From Brachypterus glaber (lineage: Eukaryota > Arthropoda > Insecta > Coleoptera > Kateretidae): a DNA stretch of 64,000 nt. The DNA is taken from the NCBI GenBank assembly GCA_958510825.1, contig OY294048.1, positions 9,937,589 to 10,001,588 on the forward strand, read 5' to 3'. Below, one piece after another: positions 43,300 to 54,715 of this stretch. Made by a program: the position numbers and the translations under genes. A model generated the notes under the pieces. That model did not search any database. It worked only from the letters and a program-made list of their open reading frames with translations, and was not told the DNA's origin. Positions within the stretch are counted from its first letter, which is position 1. Each line of letters opens with the position of its first letter.

Positions 43300-43645
43300 G
43301 AACAAAAAAGCACCCCAAAATTTGAATGCTGCAGGGCGATTATTTATTTAAAACTAAGCAAAAATTATTCTTTACCAAAACACTTAAATTTAATATTATA
43401 TTTATTTAATTTATAAAGGTCCTTTATTAAAGGAGTAAAAGCCTTTTAAAAAGTAACATTTTTGGAGGTACAAAATGTTACTTTCTCTTAATTGATTTTT
43501 TTTGTTTGAAAACGTTTGATCCTACAGTGTTACACTACTATGACATTTTTCATGTATTATTACTCAAGGAGTCTATATTTTTACAAAAAAAAAAAAATAC
43601 AGGTTGATTCAGAAATAAAAATTTTAAGGCGCGATTCTTGGACCA
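43300..43645. repeat. dispersed repeat, inverted copy at 46200-46460
   Basis: AAAGTAACATTTTTGG, CTACAGTGTTACACTAC and TTTTACTCAAGGA-type words are shared in reverse complement with 46200-46460. A TATACAGG.TGA.TCAGAAATAA-type element end begins at about 43603. Confidence 0.7.
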
Positions 43646-44095
43646 AAATTATGAAAAAAAAGTTCCTAAAAAGGTTGGTCCGGAAATGAGCCCCAAGGGA
43701 GCTACGACCCTCCTAAGGGTATATCTGAAAAGTTTTTATAATTATATTTCCTACAGGATGCTTCTTGAAATTTTAAGGGGCGATTCTTTTTCCAAAAATA
43801 TTAAAAAAAATTCCTATATGTTATTGAGGAAATGTCAGAAAATCTACAGATAAAAAAGTTTGGGGCAAAAAGGTGATATTAGCCCCCCCATTTTTCACAC
43901 CCCTCTTTATAATTACCAAATAAAAATTACATAAAATGATAACCTTTACCAATGTTAAGGCATGTGTAAAAATGTGTTACTGTGGCTTATAGGGTTCCAG
44001 AGAAATTAAATAAAAACTTTTTTTAGGGTTATTTGTGATAAACACTCGGAAATGAAGCAAATAAAAACTTTATTGCATTACATAATCATGCCAAC

Positions 44096-44123
44096 GTTTC
44101 ACCTAATATTTAGGCTTCTTCAG
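44096..44123 (-). ncRNA. hammerhead-like motif, left arm
   Basis: On the minus strand: CTGAAGA, stem II GCCTAA / TTAGGT with a 3-nt loop, then GAAAC followed by GTTGGC. Core boxes are intact. The substrate strand and the UH cleavage site are not identified. Confidence 0.6.
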
Positions 44124-44333
44124 GGCTAAATTAAATATGCATTAAAACAAACAAATTAAACAAAAACATTACATCAACAAAAAAAATACACTGGACATTT
44201 TTTAAAAGGAGAATAATAATTAATTGTTCTACAGTGAGAATTCTCCTGTTAAAAAATGTCCAGTGTCTGTTGTTTGTTGATGTAATGTTTTTGTTTAATT
44301 TGTTTGTTTTAATGCATATTTAGTAATTTAGCC

Positions 44334-44361
44334 CTGAAGAAGCCTAAATATTAGGTGAAAC
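44334..44361 (+). ncRNA. hammerhead-like motif, right arm
   Basis: CTGAAGA (44334-44340), stem II GCCTAA / TTAGGT (44342-44347, 44351-44356), GAAAC (44357-44361) then ATTGGC. It mirrors the left-arm motif with one change just after GAAAC. Confidence 0.6.
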
Positions 44362-45110
44362 ATTGGCATGATTATGTAATGCAATAAAGTTTTTATTTGC
44401 TTCATTTCCGAGTGTTTATCACAAATAACCCTAAAAAAAGTTTTTATTTAATTTCTCTGGAACCCTATAAGCCACAGTAACACATTTTTACACATGCCTT
44501 AACATTGGTAAAGGTTATCATTTTATGTAATTTTTATTTGGTAATTATAAAGAGGGGTGTGAAAAATGGGGGGGCTAATATCACCTTTTTGTCCCAAACT
44601 TTTTTATCTGTAGATTTTCTGACATTTTCTCAATAACATATAGGAACTTTTTTTAATATTTTTGGAAAAAGAATCGCCCCTTAAAATTTTCTAACTTATT
44701 TCTGACTCACCCTGTATACATAAAAAAGTTTGGGGCAAAAATGTGTTAAGCCTCATATGGCATAAATTTTTCTGAGTGTACTTTTAGAGTTTTTCTCTTG
44801 ATAATGAAATTGAAAAATTCCCCCAATATGTTATTAAACTTCTTTTAAAGTATTTCAAGTGAACATAATATATTACATTAGGTATTATTGAATTTCTCTT
44901 ACTTAATTTATTTCCCCCTATCGCACACACAATAGTATATTATGAAATTAGTTTTAGCCTTCGAGTGCACTAAAAGCCAGGGTTAAACAAATTTCATACA
45001 CTATTTTATCTACGTTCTAAGGCCCAAAGCTTCAAACACCCGAACAAATTAAAAACTATTAACAATGACATGTTGACCTATTTTTTGAATTTTCGGGGTT
45101 TTTCCGATTT

Positions 45111-45775
45111 ACATCGGCCCTTAGTGCTACTAAGAGTGCCGATGTATTGAAATCTTCGCCGAAAAGTGAAAATCTTTGACCACGTTTTTTTCACATTTCT
45201 CGACGTTTTAGACCATTCTGTCAAAATCAGTAAAAAAAAATTTGCATCCGTCTGTCTGTCTGTCTGGGTGTACTCTCTAACTCCATTTCTACATGAGATA
45301 TCGACTTGCGGTTATTTGCATATTGTTTCTTATCGTATTCCGAAGAGCTGATTAGATTTTGGGGGTAAAACTCGTATTTTTAGCGTTTTTTGTTCATAAT
45401 TAAGGCAAATATTATTGTATTTGGATAATTTAGCACATATATAAAAGATAATTTTAAATTGGTCAGAAAATGTTATAAACAACGTTTTCCTAAAACACAT
45501 TGTTTTCGAGATATTAGCGTTTAAAGCAGTAAAATGTTTTTTAGCATATCTCACATAATTATAACCCGATTTCAAAAAAAATATATTTTAAATAAAAGTT
45601 CTTTTTAAGCCCTATAAAAAATGTTATATACAGTTTTTTGCTAGAATATAATGTTTTAAAGATACAGAATTTAAAATCAAAACAAAACACCTAGTTTGAA
45701 ATTTGCAAACTAGATGACTCTGGTGTACAATAGTGCCGATGTTTTGACAGGGTGCTTGCAACGTTTCATCTAGTT
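45111..45775 (+). mobile_element. 0.67-kb dispersed element, possibly Helitron-like, copy 2
   Basis: Same order as 30336-31004: start hairpin ACATCGGCCCTTAGTG / AAGAGTGCCGATGT, subterminal AGTGCCGATG, end GTTTCATCTAG|TTT. This copy carries a CTGTCTGTCTGTCTG run (45250-45270) and a GTCAAAATCAGT segment absent from copy 1, and lacks part of copy 1's mid region. Confidence 0.75.
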
Positions 45776-45859
45776 TGCCCAATATATTTCTCATTCCCAA
45801 AAATACTAAAGGGTTGAATTCTATTTAAATTACGTTAATCCAAATTAAATCGCTTTTCA

Positions 45860-46460
45860 GCTATACAGGTTAATTCAGTAATAAGTTTGGAATAACAAAA
45901 TTTTAAGGGGTAATTCTACATTATAAAATATGACAAAAAGTTCCTATAAACATGTGCCTAAAAATACGTCGTATGGGAGATTCGCCCCTTTGAAAGTGGC
46001 TAAAAATTCTGTTTTTATTTAATAACTCAGGAACCCTCTGAGATACAGCAAGGAGGGTTTACATGTGCACTAATCTTAATAAGGCCCATCTTCGTATGTT
46101 ATTTTTATGTACTTATTTTAACCAGGGGCGTGCGAAACGGGGGGGGGGGCTTATCAGTTTTTTGCCCCAAACTTTTTTATGTGTATCTTTTTTTGATTTT
46201 TTGTAAAAGATAAAGATTCCTTGAGTAAAAATACATAAAAAATTTCATGTAGTGTAACACTGTAGCAACCGTTTTCAAAAAAAATGCAATTAAGGGAAAG
46301 TTACATTCTGTGTCACCAAAAATGTTACTTTTTAAAAGGCTATTACTCCTTTAATATTAAATTTAGTTGTTTCGGTAAAGAATACTTTTTTGCTCAGTTT
46401 TTATTGTAGAATCTCCCTGCAGAATTAATATTTTATTGGTGCTTTTTTTGTATACTTTAA
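45860..46460. repeat. TATACAGG-type dispersed repeat, partly palindromic
   Basis: Begins CTATACAGGTTAATTCAGTA (45860), has AATTTTAAGGGGTAATTC like the arms of 43766-44691, and continues with AACTCAGGAACCCTCTGAGA, a G10 run (46140) and TTGCCCCAAACTTTTTTATG. 46200-46460 mirrors 43300-43600. Confidence 0.65.
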
Positions 46461-47860
46461 AATATAAAAAAACTTTAAACGCGTTTTTCACAAAATGCCA
46501 TTTTTCAAAACGGTTCCAGCGATTAAATAAAAAAAAACTATTTAACATATTGACTTAAATCTTTCGGAATTTTTCCGAGAATCATATTGGCTACTTAGCT
46601 AGTGTAAATTTTGTTTTCAAAGGCTAGTAATTTACTTTTTATTTCCCCTTTTTTACCCGTTTTTGGTCGGAAAAATGGCATATTTTTGTTTGTTTCACTA
46701 AAATACGCGTGGAATTTGTGTTTTTTGGAATTTTAACTTATGTCTACACTAGCGTAGTAAAGGACGTAATTTGATTTTTGTGTTTCGGACCATTGGGGAC
46801 GGAGCTATCGCTAGAACCGTTTGCCATGTTATTTTTGAGGTATCTAACTTCAGTGCGAGCTGCACATTTATTTATGATGGCAAAAAAAAAACAATTTTTT
46901 TTTTGTGAACTTTAAGAGTTGCCTAATACTTTGTAAAAAGTTTTGTACATAAAAATAATACAGGTCGTCTGAAAAAAATATCCAAAAATCGTCAATTTTT
47001 TGACTTAAAAATCAGAACAACCTTAAGGCATTTAAGGGTTCAGAATTTATATTTTCGTCACAATATCAGTTACTGTATTCTTTCCTAGTGCTGCAGAAGT
47101 CCGCATACCCCGAGGGAATGTGTATTCTACTTACACTTAGTTTTAAAGCTGTTTGCAAGAATATTTCGATTTAATTGCGCACATTAGCGTTTTGAGAAAC
47201 TGGATTCCGCACTAACTTCTCGGGAGGGCAATAAAGCAATAATCTTAGAAACTTACAACTTCTACTTCGCTAATTTGCTTTTAATTTTTGTGCAAAATAC
47301 TTATCTTTACCTGCAAAGCTGCCATTCTTAAAATAAAACTAGCAAGTAGAAAAGTTGGTCTAGTGCGAGGATACCTTTTTATGTCGGTATATCCTAGAGT
47401 TCCGGTCGTAGCTCAAAAACGCTTATGGCATTTTTGTAAAAAAAATATTTGAGCTTTCTTTGGGTCTTATTTTCCTTTCTATGCAATAACTAGTAAGCGA
47501 CTTATCGATAAAAAATATTGTTTTTGTCAATTTTTTCTCCTTTGGCCCCCCTAATGCACTTCTTATAGTTTTCCTTAAAAGTATATTTTATTTTTATCAT
47601 CCTTTATTTTTATCATCCAACATTTTTTCAGATTTTTTTTTTGTTTTTGGAATACACAATAAAATACGCTTTTTTTTAAATTACTTAACAAATATTTTTT
47701 TCTATATAGGAATACATTATGAGGTACCTAGTTTTATACAGGTACTAATGTATGAATTACTTTTTATGATAAAATTGTTAATTTAAAGTACAATAAAATA
47801 CACTGCTCAGTAAAAAAGCTTTCCCATTTTTCCAACATTACCCGTAAAATTGATTTTTTT
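46460..47860. other. no gene assigned; probable decayed repeats
   Basis: AT-rich with T-runs. Contains CGGACCATTGGGGACGGAGC (46785) and other unassigned blocks. No ORF or arm pair recognised. Confidence 0.35.
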
Positions 47861-47869
47861 TAATAATTA

Positions 47870-48215
47870 TTATCAGATTTAGTTTTAGCAACCTCAAAAA
47901 CCCTTATGTCCTAATTTTTACAAAAATTACCCCCTGCCTTTTCTGGGGGTGGATATAGATTTTTTTTATTCCAAGATTCAATCTCGAAAACCCCTATATA
48001 CAAATTTTCATAAATCCCCACCCCCGGGGGTGGAGTTAGACCATTGTTATTATCAGATTCACTTTTAGCGACCTCAAAAACCCCTATATACAAATTTTCA
48101 CAAAAATATTTAAAACATTTAAAAATAATTCTCCCTTACCCCCGCGGGGATGGAGAGAAGTTTTTTATTATTAGATTTGATTTCAGCAACTTAAAAAACC
48201 CCTATAAATCAATTT
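47870..48215. repeat. minisatellite, about 3.5 units of 90-118 bp
   Basis: Units carry TATTATCAGATT.A.TTTTAGC, ACCTCAAAAACCCCTATATA, CAAATTTTCA.AAA and CCCCCGGGGGTGG-like steps (starts near 47892, 47982, 48072, 48190). Inverted relative to 10700-10995. Small overlapping ORFs here are repeat artefacts. Confidence 0.8.
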
Positions 48216-48309
48216 TAAAAGGTTTTTATTTTTTTTTGTTTATCCCCATTTGCCTCCCTTGCCCCAACACAAATTCAAGCTTCTAGCGTTCTTAAGTTAT
48301 CGTGCACAT

Positions 48310-48390
48310 AAGATTTCCCAAAAGTCCAAAACGACGGACCGATCGACCAGCTGATCGACCGGCCAATCGACCGACCGACAGACAATTTTT
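48310..48390. repeat. GACC/GATCGACC simple repeat
   Basis: GACGGACCGATCGACCAGCT, GATCGACCGGCCAATCGACC and GACCGACAGACA in succession. GC-rich against the background. Confidence 0.85.
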
Positions 48391-49555
48391 TTTGGTTGAA
48401 ATTGATTTATATGGAAATAAAACGTCATAAAACGCAAAAATATGCAAAAAAAATCAAAATTTTTGCACGAATACAAGGCTTACCCAAAATTTTTAAAAAA
48501 TTCAAAATAGGAAAGCAATAACCTTATTCAAATGGAGTTTTTTTTTCAATAGAATTATTTTTGGACATACCTACAATATCTGACCTTTTAGCCATCGATA
48601 TTAATTTAATTTTGTTTAAAAGTGTTTAATTTTAATAAAATGCATATTGCATTTTGAATTTCATTTATTTAATATTAATTACAAATTATAATTAATATAA
48701 TCATATAATAATATCCATAATAAATTATAATTATTAATTATTATTAAATTCATATAACGTAGAGTGAATATTCTGCATTGGTTAATCCTACACAAGGTAG
48801 CTAAGTGTATATTGAATATACAGAGCGTGTCAAAAGTCCGCCCCGCTTTAACTTTTGAACAGTTTAAGGTATCAACTTTAAATTTTAAACACTTAAATAA
48901 CATAACCTAAATATTTTTTTGGTGAATATTTGAGATGCTTAGGGTGCACAATGGAGACAGGGGGCAAGGGAGGACATTTTTTTTAAATGGAAAGGTGGGT
49001 CGTGTTATACATTATTTTAAAGCTCATAAAATTTCTCAAAAATTGCTCCGAAAAAATAATGTCACACTGACATTTCTAACAATGTGTACTCAAGGTAATT
49101 TGTTTATAAATTTAAAAACTTGAAAATGACTTTATGTTAAAAAAGTCGAAACTATTGTTGCTGTAATTTTGGTTTAATAGACAATAAATTTATATTTTGG
49201 AGAGATAACATTTTTTCTATGGTTCATTTTTGGAGTTCAAAGGGTTCCTGAGATATTTGATAGGAATTCACCTCCAAAAGTTATGAAACGCTAACTTGAA
49301 AAATGGGTCTTGCATATTAGGGTGCATTGGAAACTCTAAATTAAAAAAAAAACTGCTTAAATGAAGTTAAAAAGTCCAAACCCCTTGGGGAATTTTCGGT
49401 CGCACAATATTATTAATAATAATTAAAATTATTATAATGCTTCTATAACTAACATATGCTGTGTTTTTTCCATAGAAAGGGAAAGAGAGGCAATATCTGT
49501 TGTCTCTACAATTAAATAAGAAAATATACATACCATATACAAAAAGACTATAATA

Positions 49556-49700
49556 TATTACATAACTAGTGTGGAAAGTGACATATTTCACGCGAGTGGG
49601 AAGGTTTACGAACGAGCCATCTGGTGAGTGAGAAAACCCCACGAGTGTAAGAAATACACTTTCCAACGAGTTATGTACACTATTTTTCCTACGATCCCGA
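49556..49700. mobile_element. asymmetric palindrome P11 with GC-rich core
   Basis: Left arm CATAACTAGTGTGGAAAGTG (49561-49580), right arm CACTTTCCAACGAGTTATG (49657-49675): CTAG against CTCG. The core ACGAACGAGCCATCTGGTGA followed by GTGAG matches the ACGAGCC...GGCGAGT cores of P3 and P4. The right flank is CTATTTTTCCTACGATCC, the inverse of the box at 50381. An identical copy lies at 52425-52569. Confidence 0.9.
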
Positions 49701-50286
49701 AAAAATATGAAGTTTCTTATTTTAAAATTTTCTAATTTTTATTAATTTTTAAGAAAAGCACAAAATAATTATAAATAGCATACAAATTTATATATGTAGG
49801 TATGTTAAACAGGAAATATGATTTTCATTTAGCTTTAGTTTTCTTGGTTTATATTTAATACAATACATAGCTGTTTAATGGGTTTCCTAAATAAATGCAA
49901 ACTTGATTTTGCTTATTAAATTAAACTTCTGTGGTTATGCTGCCATATAAGACAGTAAAATTGTACTGTTTTACATATCATAAGAAAACTACTGTTTATT
50001 TTGATGTTTTTTTATGTAATGTAAGGTAACTAAATAAAAAATTTGGTAATTTTTATAAGATCTAGATTGTCTAGACTAGACAGTAATGGTCAAAATAGTA
50101 ACGTTATAACTATAGTTTATATTTTTGACATGCAAAATAGAAATATTTCAATTAAAACACTTAAAAGATAAAAAAAAAGCTATGGTGAAAGGTGGAAAAC
50201 GGTTTGTTTATAAAACAAGCTGAATAAGATTCGTAGAATCTACGAGGTAAATTTCTAAATAAAATTAGGCAAACCTCCATACATAA

Positions 50287-50329
50287 ATATCACACGAGTG
50301 TGATATAAAATATCAAACTAGTGTGATAT
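50287..50329. repeat. paired 20-bp palindromes differing CGAG/CTAG
   Basis: ATATCACACGAGTGTGATAT (50287-50306) and ATATCAAACTAGTGTGATAT (50310-50329) stand side by side. An identical pair lies at 53156-53198. Confidence 0.85.
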
Positions 50330-51416
50330 GAGGCGTTTTCTAATAAACAAAAAAGTGTGCTAAATGTTACTTTCATAGAGGATCGTAGGAAAAAGATTTA
50401 CTTATTTATTAAAGTAAAAAAAAAAATATTTTTTAGTTCAAGATAAGATTTAATATATACTTTATATTTCAAAGAAAATGAATCATTGTTGTCTGTGTTA
50501 TTTTACAAAGAATAAAATTGCAGTATTTTTAAAATTTTATCTACAAACCACAAATACGACGATCGCCGTTAAACTTTCTAAACAGCAGTAAAACATATGT
50601 TTTATTTTTCAGTTGTGTTTTAAGAGAGGTCGAAGAATTTCAAGCAGTGTGCTTGTATTCTACCACAAAACATGTTTAAAGCGTAATAGTTTAAGAGCTG
50701 GTGAACATTTTTAACAATTTATTTTCTCCCGGCTAAATTTTACGTATGTATATTCCAATTAAGCAATTTCTGGATCAAATTTCTTTCTATGCTAGAAGAA
50801 TATGTCACAATGTGATAAAATAAAAACCTATTTTTTTACTTACCAAGTCATACATATTACATTTATTACATTAAGATTAGAGGGTCTTACCATACCAAGT
50901 TAGGTTAGACTGAAGTTAGATATTGTTCGAAGATGATCCAACCTAAGATATAGTGTTGAAAGGAACAATACCTAACTTTATAAACTCCAAACATTTTGGA
51001 TTTTACACGAAAACAAAATGGGTGTATGGATTTTCCCTGTCCCTGCCGATCGTGGCGACTACACGCTCCAGGGGAAAGGGGTGTGCTAAGCGGGTTAGTT
51101 GTGTGGAAGTTAGGTTAAGTTAGACTTTCAAAAGGAACGTTAAATGTGGTAAGGTGGCTTGATTCTCAGTTAAATGGAAAGTAGCTTAGGTTATTTTCAT
51201 ATAAGAAGTAAAATTAAACTTCTTTCCCTTCTAAAATTAAACTTCTTTCCCTTCTAATATAACCTTTTGGTCACTTTTTGGCCTGAAATGTTCTTTTTGA
51301 CCAGATAAAAGTATTAGGATAAATCCGTCTTAGATTTTAACTTTGAGGGGGAAAATTTTTCAATTTTTTTTTTCTGATAAACCGTCGCAATTTGTAGTAA
51401 GGTTCTAAAAACGTAA

Positions 51417-54282
51417 AATAGAATTATTTTTGGACATACCTACAATATCTGACCTTTTAGCCATCGATATTAATTTAATTTTGTTTAAAAGTGTTTAATT
51501 TTAATAAAATGCATATTGCATTTTGAATTTCATTTATTTAATATTAATTACAAATTATAATTAATATAATCATATAATAATATCCATAATAAATTATAAT
51601 TATTAATTATTATTAAATTCATATAACGTAGAGTGAATATTCTGCATTGGTTAATCCTACACAAGGTAGCTAAGTGTATATTGAATATACAGAGCGTGTC
51701 AAAAGTCCGCCCCGCTTTAACTTTTGAACAGTTTAAGGTATCAACTTTAAATTTTAAACACTTAAATAACATAACCTAAATATTTTTTTGGTGAATATTT
51801 GAGATGCTTAGGGTGCACAATGGAGACAGGGGGCAAGGGAGGACATTTTTTTTAAATGGAAAGGTGGGTCGTGTTATACATTATTTTAAAGCTCATAAAA
51901 TTTCTCAAAAATTGCTCCGAAAAAATAATGTCACACTGACATTTCTAACAATGTGTACTCAAGGTAATTTGTTTATAAATTTAAAAACTTGAAAATGACT
52001 TTATGTTAAAAAAGTCGAAACTATTGTTGCTGTAATTTTGGTTTAATAGACAATAAATTTATATTTTGGAGAGATAACATTTTTTCTATGGTTCATTTTT
52101 GGAGTTCAAAGGGTTCCTGAGATATTTGATAGGAATTCACCTCCAAAAGTTATGAAACGCTAACTTGAAAAATGGGTCTTGCATATTAGGGTGCATTGGA
52201 AACTCTAAATTAAAAAAAAAACTGCTTAAATGAAGTTAAAAAGTCCAAACCCCTTGGGGAATTTTCGGTCGCACAATATTATTAATAATAATTAAAATTA
52301 TTATAATGCTTCTATAACTAACATATGCTGTGTTTTTTCCATAGAAAGGGAAAGAGAGGCAATATCTGTTGTCTCTACAATTAAATAAGAAAATATACAT
52401 ACCATATACAAAAAGACTATAATATATTACATAACTAGTGTGGAAAGTGACATATTTCACGCGAGTGGGAAGGTTTACGAACGAGCCATCTGGTGAGTGA
52501 GAAAACCCCACGAGTGTAAGAAATACACTTTCCAACGAGTTATGTACACTATTTTTCCTACGATCCCGAAAAAATATGAAGTTTCTTATTTTAAAATTTT
52601 CTAATTTTTATTAATTTTTAAGAAAAGCACAAAATAATTATAAATAGCATACAAATTTATATATGTAGGTATGTTAAACAGGAAATATGATTTTCATTTA
52701 GCTTTAGTTTTCTTGGTTTATATTTAATACAATACATAGCTGTTTAATGGGTTTCCTAAATAAATGCAAACTTGATTTTGCTTATTAAATTAAACTTCTG
52801 TGGTTATGCTGCCATATAAGACAGTAAAATTGTACTGTTTTACATATCATAAGAAAACTACTGTTTATTTTGATGTTTTTTTATGTAATGTAAGGTAACT
52901 AAATAAAAAATTTGGTAATTTTTATAAGATCTAGATTGTCTAGACTAGACAGTAATGGTCAAAATAGTAACGTTATAACTATAGTTTATATTTTTGACAT
53001 GCAAAATAGAAATATTTCAATTAAAACACTTAAAAGATAAAAAAAAAGCTATGGTGAAAGGTGGAAAACGGTTTGTTTATAAAACAAGCTGAATAAGATT
53101 CGTAGAATCTACGAGGTAAATTTCTAAATAAAATTAGGCAAACCTCCATACATAAATATCACACGAGTGTGATATAAAATATCAAACTAGTGTGATATGA
53201 GGCGTTTTCTAATAAACAAAAAAGTGTGCTAAATGTTACTTTCATAGAGGATCGTAGGAAAAAGATTTACTTATTTATTAAAGTAAAAAAAAAAATATTT
53301 TTTAGTTCAAGATAAGATTTAATATATACTTTATATTTCAAAGAAAATGAATCATTGTTGTCTGTGTTATTTTACAAAGAATAAAATTGCAGTATTTTTA
53401 AAATTTTATCTACAAACCACAAATACGACGATCGCCGTTAAACTTTCTAAACAGCAGTAAAACATATGTTTTATTTTTCAGTTGTGTTTTAAGAGAGGTC
53501 GAAGAATTTCAAGCAGTGTGCTTGTATTCTACCACAAAACATGTTTAAAGCGTAATAGTTTAAGAGCTGGTGAACATTTTTAACAATTTATTTTCTCCCG
53601 GCTAAATTTTACGTATGTATATTCCAATTAAGCAATTTCTGGATCAAATTTCTTTCTATGCTAGAAGAATATGTCACAATGTGATAAAATAAAAACCTAT
53701 TTTTTTACTTACCAAGTCATACATATTACATTTATTACATTAAGATTAGAGGGTCTTACCATACCAAGTTAGGTTAGACTGAAGTTAGATATTGTTCGAA
53801 GATGATCCAACCTAAGATATAGTGTTGAAAGGAACAATACCTAACTTTATAAACTCCAAACATTTTGGATTTTACACGAAAACAAAATGGGTGTATGGAT
53901 TTTCCCTGTCCCTGCCGATCGTGGCGACTACACGCTCCAGGGGAAAGGGGTGTGCTAAGCGGGTTAGTTGTGTGGAAGTTAGGTTAAGTTAGACTTTCAA
54001 AAGGAACGTTAAATGTGGTAAGGTGGCTTGATTCTCAGTTAAATGGAAAGTAGCTTAGGTTATTTTCATATAAGAAGTAAAATTAAACTTCTTTCCCTTC
54101 TAAAATTAAACTTCTTTCCCTTCTAATATAACCTTTTGGTCACTTTTTGGCCTGAAATGTTCTTTTTGACCAGATAAAAGTATTAGGATAAATCCGTCTT
54201 AGATTTTAACTTTGAGGGGGAAAATTTTTCAATTTTTTTTTTCTGATAAACCGTCGCAATTTGTAGTAAGGTTCTAAAAACG
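51417..54282 (+). repeat. 2,866-bp tandem duplication, copy 2
   Basis: Same content as copy 1. After the shared GGTTCTAAAAACG end, copy 1 continues TAAAATAG into copy 2 while copy 2 continues ACGCCAAAAATAAC into flanking DNA. Before the shared start, copy 1 is preceded by T-rich sequence and copy 2 by the TAA joint. Confidence 0.95.
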
Positions 54283-54715
54283 ACGCCAAAAATAACAACA
54301 AGAAGAAGAAAAAAGTTTTTCTAGGTTATGTTGACATTCAAAACAAGCCACATGCTTCAGTTTAAATCGGACTTTGTGGAGTATTTAGCGGCAAATTTAA
54401 AATAACTATACCTTAAAAAAATAAACTTTAGAATGTATGTAAAAATCAACCGGGAAAAAAAAACTTTTTAAAAATGTTCATCAGCTCTCCGACAATAAGT
54501 GGATAAATCCTGCAACAAACCTAAATTTATACGATTAGGTTGAGTGCTGCAGTAAATAGACATGAACCATACATTGCATTGCATTACACTGATATACGTT
54601 ACCGCAGGAATGTATGCTTATAGGCACTAAAATCCACATATTAAAGTTTACTACAAAAGAGCTTTTAATGAAGTTATGCATTAATTAATCGCGCAAATAT
54701 AGGAAACCTTCACTC

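Larger units (their letters stand above)
43766..44691. mobile_element. 926-bp near-perfect inverted repeat (Penelope-terminal-like)
   Basis: The arms of about 450 bp pair almost throughout, from GAAATTTTAAGGGGCGATTC on the left to GAATCGCCCCTTAAAATTTT on the right, around a centre near 44229. The arms are not identical: AACGTTTCACC against AATGTTTCACC, GGGGCAAAAAGG against TTTTTGTCCC, and a 4-base difference in CTAAATTA(CTAA)ATATGC. Each arm carries hammerhead core boxes followed outward by AATAAAG. Penelope-like elements are known to carry inverted or direct terminal repeats with hammerheads. No RT lies between the arms. Confidence 0.85.
48548..51413 (+). repeat. 2,866-bp tandem duplication, copy 1
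   Basis: Every line compared matches copy 2 (51417-54282) at offset 2,869 with no difference noticed, including three spurious ORFs with identical translations. The copies are joined by TAA (51414-51416). The unit contains a TACAGAGCG-type half element (from 48820), palindrome P11, the CGTAGGAAAAA box twice, insect-like AAGTTAGGTTAGACT words and a short internal duplication (AATTAAACTTCTTTCCCTTC). Confidence 0.95.

Noticed and set aside
43766..44691. Palindrome as an assembly mirror artefact
   Set aside because: Arms differ by substitutions and a small indel, which a mirror artefact would not show; long-read confirmation is still desirable.
30526..45575. Minus-strand ORFs at 30526-30729 and 45330-45575 as a conserved gene
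   Set aside because: Both lie at the same place in the 0.67-kb dispersed element. The similarity is that of the element, and the frames have no conserved start or domain.
48679..52535. Pairs of identical small ORFs (74, 62 and 99 codons)
   Set aside because: They are identical because the 2.87-kb segment is duplicated. They lie in repeats and palindromes and show no domain.
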